Assembly: GCA_024711185.1 (NCBI GenBank)
Contig: JANJTI010000257.1
Location: 1-6,836 of the forward strand
Length of the DNA stretch: 6,836 nucleotides
Direction: 5' to 3'
Source of the DNA: Brevundimonas sp.
GTDB lineage: Bacteria > Pseudomonadota > Alphaproteobacteria > Caulobacterales > Caulobacteraceae
Below, in pieces: positions 6,016 through 6,836 of the stretch (its first letter is position 1; each line of letters opens with the position of its first letter). The position numbers and the translations under genes were made by a program. Under the pieces are notes generated by a model that was given only the letters and a program-made list of their open reading frames with translations, had not been told where the DNA came from and made no database searches.

Positions 6016-6050
6016 CGGCGTCACGTCTTCGCCGCCCGGGCGGAACGCCG
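6016..6050 (+). terminator. GC-rich inverted repeat after the DUF4870 pair
   Basis: CGGCGT (6016-6021) pairs with ACGCCG (6045-6050), enclosing a 12-base perfect palindrome, CCGCCCGGGCGG, at 6032-6043. The structure begins 15 bases after the stop of the second DUF4870 gene. It has no T-run. A gene-end structure or weak terminator is the simplest reading; the palindrome could also be a protein-binding site upstream of the GNAT gene. Confidence 0.35.
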
Positions 6051-6072
6051 CCGGCCCTGGCTTGTTGCTGCC

Positions 6073-6100
6073 GTGTCCGCTGGGGGACACAGGTGACACC
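6073..6100 (+). promoter_or_regulatory. Paired inverted repeats in the GNAT gene leader, one containing the ribosome binding site
   Basis: GTGTCC (6073-6078) and GGACAC (6085-6090) form a perfect 6-bp stem with a 6-base loop. Immediately after, GGTG-A-CACC (6092-6100) is a second inverted repeat ending directly at the ATG of 6101, and the Shine-Dalgarno AGGTG (6091-6095) lies in it. The half-sites share the GACAC element (6086-6090 and 6095-6099). This could be a translational control structure, an operator, or chance in GC-rich DNA. Confidence 0.3.
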
Positions 6101-6391
6101 ATGACCGATTTCCGTGACGTGCGTGACCAGCACCGTTTCGAGCAGGGCTTCGTCGACGACGCCGGCGAGACCCGGCTCGTGTTCGCCGATTATGCGATGC
6201 GCGACGGAACCCGCGTCATCCTCCATGTGGAAGCCGATCCCGCCCTGCGCGGCGGCGGCGCGGCCGGCCGGTTCATGCAGGCCCTGGCCGCCCACGCCCG
6301 GCAGGAGGGGCTGAAGCTGCAGCCGCGGTGCAGCTATGCGGTGCTGTGGCACCGGCGGCACCCCGAATACGACGACGTCCTGGCGGACTGA
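6101..6391 (+). CDS. Small GNAT-type N-acetyltransferase (YjdJ/CG family)
   Basis: 96-residue minimal acetyltransferase of the Acetyltransf_CG type, shorter than classical GNATs (about 150). It keeps the acetyl-CoA loop: HVEADPALRGGG (42-53) with RGGGAAG at 50-56 in place of the Q/RxxGxG/A motif, followed by the helix MQALAAHARQEGLKLQP and the family's C-terminal signature CSYAVLWHRRHPEY (77-90). C77 and H87-P88-E89-Y90 are the recognisable conserved positions. Family substrates are not well established. ATG at 6101 is chosen because AGGTG sits 5 bases upstream; an in-frame TTG at 6062 would add 13 residues unlike the family. It lies 100 bases after the DUF4870 pair and converges on the SDR gene at the right edge. 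Confidence 0.9.
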   Translation: MTDFRDVRDQHRFEQGFVDDAGETRLVFADYAMRDGTRVILHVEADPALRGGGAAGRFMQALAAHARQEGLKLQPRCSYAVLWHRRHPEYDDVLAD

Positions 6392-6442
6392 CTTCAGGGC
6401 CGGGGCCCAAGCGAGGGCTCCCCCTCCCCCGCCCGGCGCGGC
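6392..6442. other. Convergent intergenic gap
   Basis: 51 bases between the convergent GNAT and SDR stops. GGGC (6397-6400) and GCCC (6405-6408) can form a 4-bp stem, and a C-rich run follows at about 6418-6433. On the minus strand this is a G-run. No convincing intrinsic terminator for either gene is visible. Confidence 0.4.
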
Positions 6443-6836
6443 CTAGCCTCCGCCGTAGCCGCCGATGATCGGCAGGATCTCGCCGGTGATGTAGCTGGAG
6501 CATTGCGGCGAGGCGAGGAAGACGAAGGCGGGGGCGATCTCCTCCGGCTGGGCGGGCCGTTTCATCACGGTCTGCGAACCGAACTTCGCCACCTTCTCCG
6601 CCGGCTGGTCGGCCGGATTCAGCGGCGTCCATACCGGCCCCGGCGCCACCACGTTCACGCGGATGCCGCGCGGCGCGAGGTGCGTGCCCAGCGAGCGCGC
6701 GAAGGCATGGATGCCGCCCTTGGTCATGGAATAGTCGAGCAGGTTGTCGTTGCCCATGATGCCGGTGACCGAGCCGGTCATGACGATCGATCCCCCGGCC
6801 TTCAGGTGCGGCACGGCGGCCTTCACCAGGTTGAAG
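6443..6836 (-). CDS. SDR-family oxidoreductase (5' part beyond window)
   Basis: C-terminal 130 residues of a classical short-chain dehydrogenase; the frame is open to the right edge, so the N-terminal Rossmann cofactor motif is outside. Visible: MTGSVTG with the catalytic serine, LLDYSMTKGG with tyrosine and lysine, APRGIRVNVVAPGPVWTPL, then a LNPADQP/EKVAKFGSQT segment and MKRPAQPEEIAP, closing with SSYITGEILPIIGGYGG. This pattern is that of the YghA/YhdF/GspA39-like group of NADP-dependent SDRs, often annotated as general stress or aldehyde reductases. The active-site triad is intact, in contrast to the SDR at 3781. The GTG at 6824-6826 is an internal Val codon, not the start: FNL precedes it and fits the family. 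It converges with the GNAT gene across a 51-base gap. Confidence 0.92.
   Translation of the reverse strand, partial: FNLVKAAVPHLKAGGSIVMTGSVTGIMGNDNLLDYSMTKGGIHAFARSLGTHLAPRGIRVNVVAPGPVWTPLNPADQPAEKVAKFGSQTVMKRPAQPEEIAPAFVFLASPQCSSYITGEILPIIGGYGGG

Noticed and set aside
6062..6086. TTGTTG followed 11 bases later by GCTGGG as a possible alphaproteobacterial promoter for the GNAT gene
   Set aside because: The second element matches the expected -10 poorly and overlaps the inverted repeat; not enough to call.
5401..6102. 233-codon minus-strand frame opposite the second DUF4870 gene
   Set aside because: Shadow of a gene with clear membrane segments, conserved motif and a strong ribosome site.
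1..6836. Searched by eye for tRNA, rRNA, CRISPR, insertion-sequence ends, integrase, toxin-antitoxin or defence genes
   Set aside because: None seen: all coding space is taken up by recognised chromosomal genes and the gaps are short and lack such patterns.

Overview
This is a very GC-rich (by eye about 70% G+C), gene-dense stretch of ordinary bacterial chromosome. The UvrC sequence, the uvrC/pgsA neighbourhood and the wobble-position G/C bias point to an alphaproteobacterium, most likely Caulobacterales (Brevundimonas- or Caulobacter-like). The genus is an inference from general knowledge, not a search. I see no mobile element, CRISPR array, tRNA, rRNA, prophage or toxin-antitoxin module, and no gap between genes longer than 149 bases.

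Left block, minus strand (3558 down to 1): a YdcZ/DUF606-type small multidrug/metabolite transporter, then uvrC (excinuclease subunit C), then a beta-class carbonic anhydrase, then pgsA (phosphatidylglycerophosphate synthase), which runs off the left edge. Gaps of 16, 20 and 48 bases suggest one transcript read right to left. A 149-base divergent intergenic region (3559-3707) separates this block from the next and holds a candidate promoter for the plus-strand genes.

Middle block, plus strand (3708-4939): a 26-residue hydrophobic mini-protein with a strong Shine-Dalgarno. It overlaps the TTG start of a pteridine-reductase-like SDR, which is followed 4 bases later by a FolB-family dihydroneopterin aldolase. 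The SDR/FolB pair points to folate or reduced-pterin metabolism. The SDR has the PTR1/FolM-type cofactor motif and aspartate but an arginine where the catalytic lysine of YxxxK is expected, the most unusual residue in the window. A 9-bp stem begins on the folB stop codon.

Right block, plus strand (5006-6391): two tandem related DUF4870-type membrane proteins, the first with a long acidic, proline-rich N-terminal tail, then a small stand-alone GNAT of the YjdJ/CG type. The GNAT leader contains two inverted repeats, one of them including the ribosome binding site. At the right edge a convergent minus-strand SDR oxidoreductase, cut by the window end, has an intact Ser/Tyr/Lys active site.

Overall the window is mostly housekeeping. 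The items worth a second look are the arginine-substituted SDR coupled to the mini-ORF, the mini-ORF itself, the carbonic anhydrase sitting between uvrC and pgsA, and several small RNA-level inverted repeats. I found no convincing new multi-gene system.
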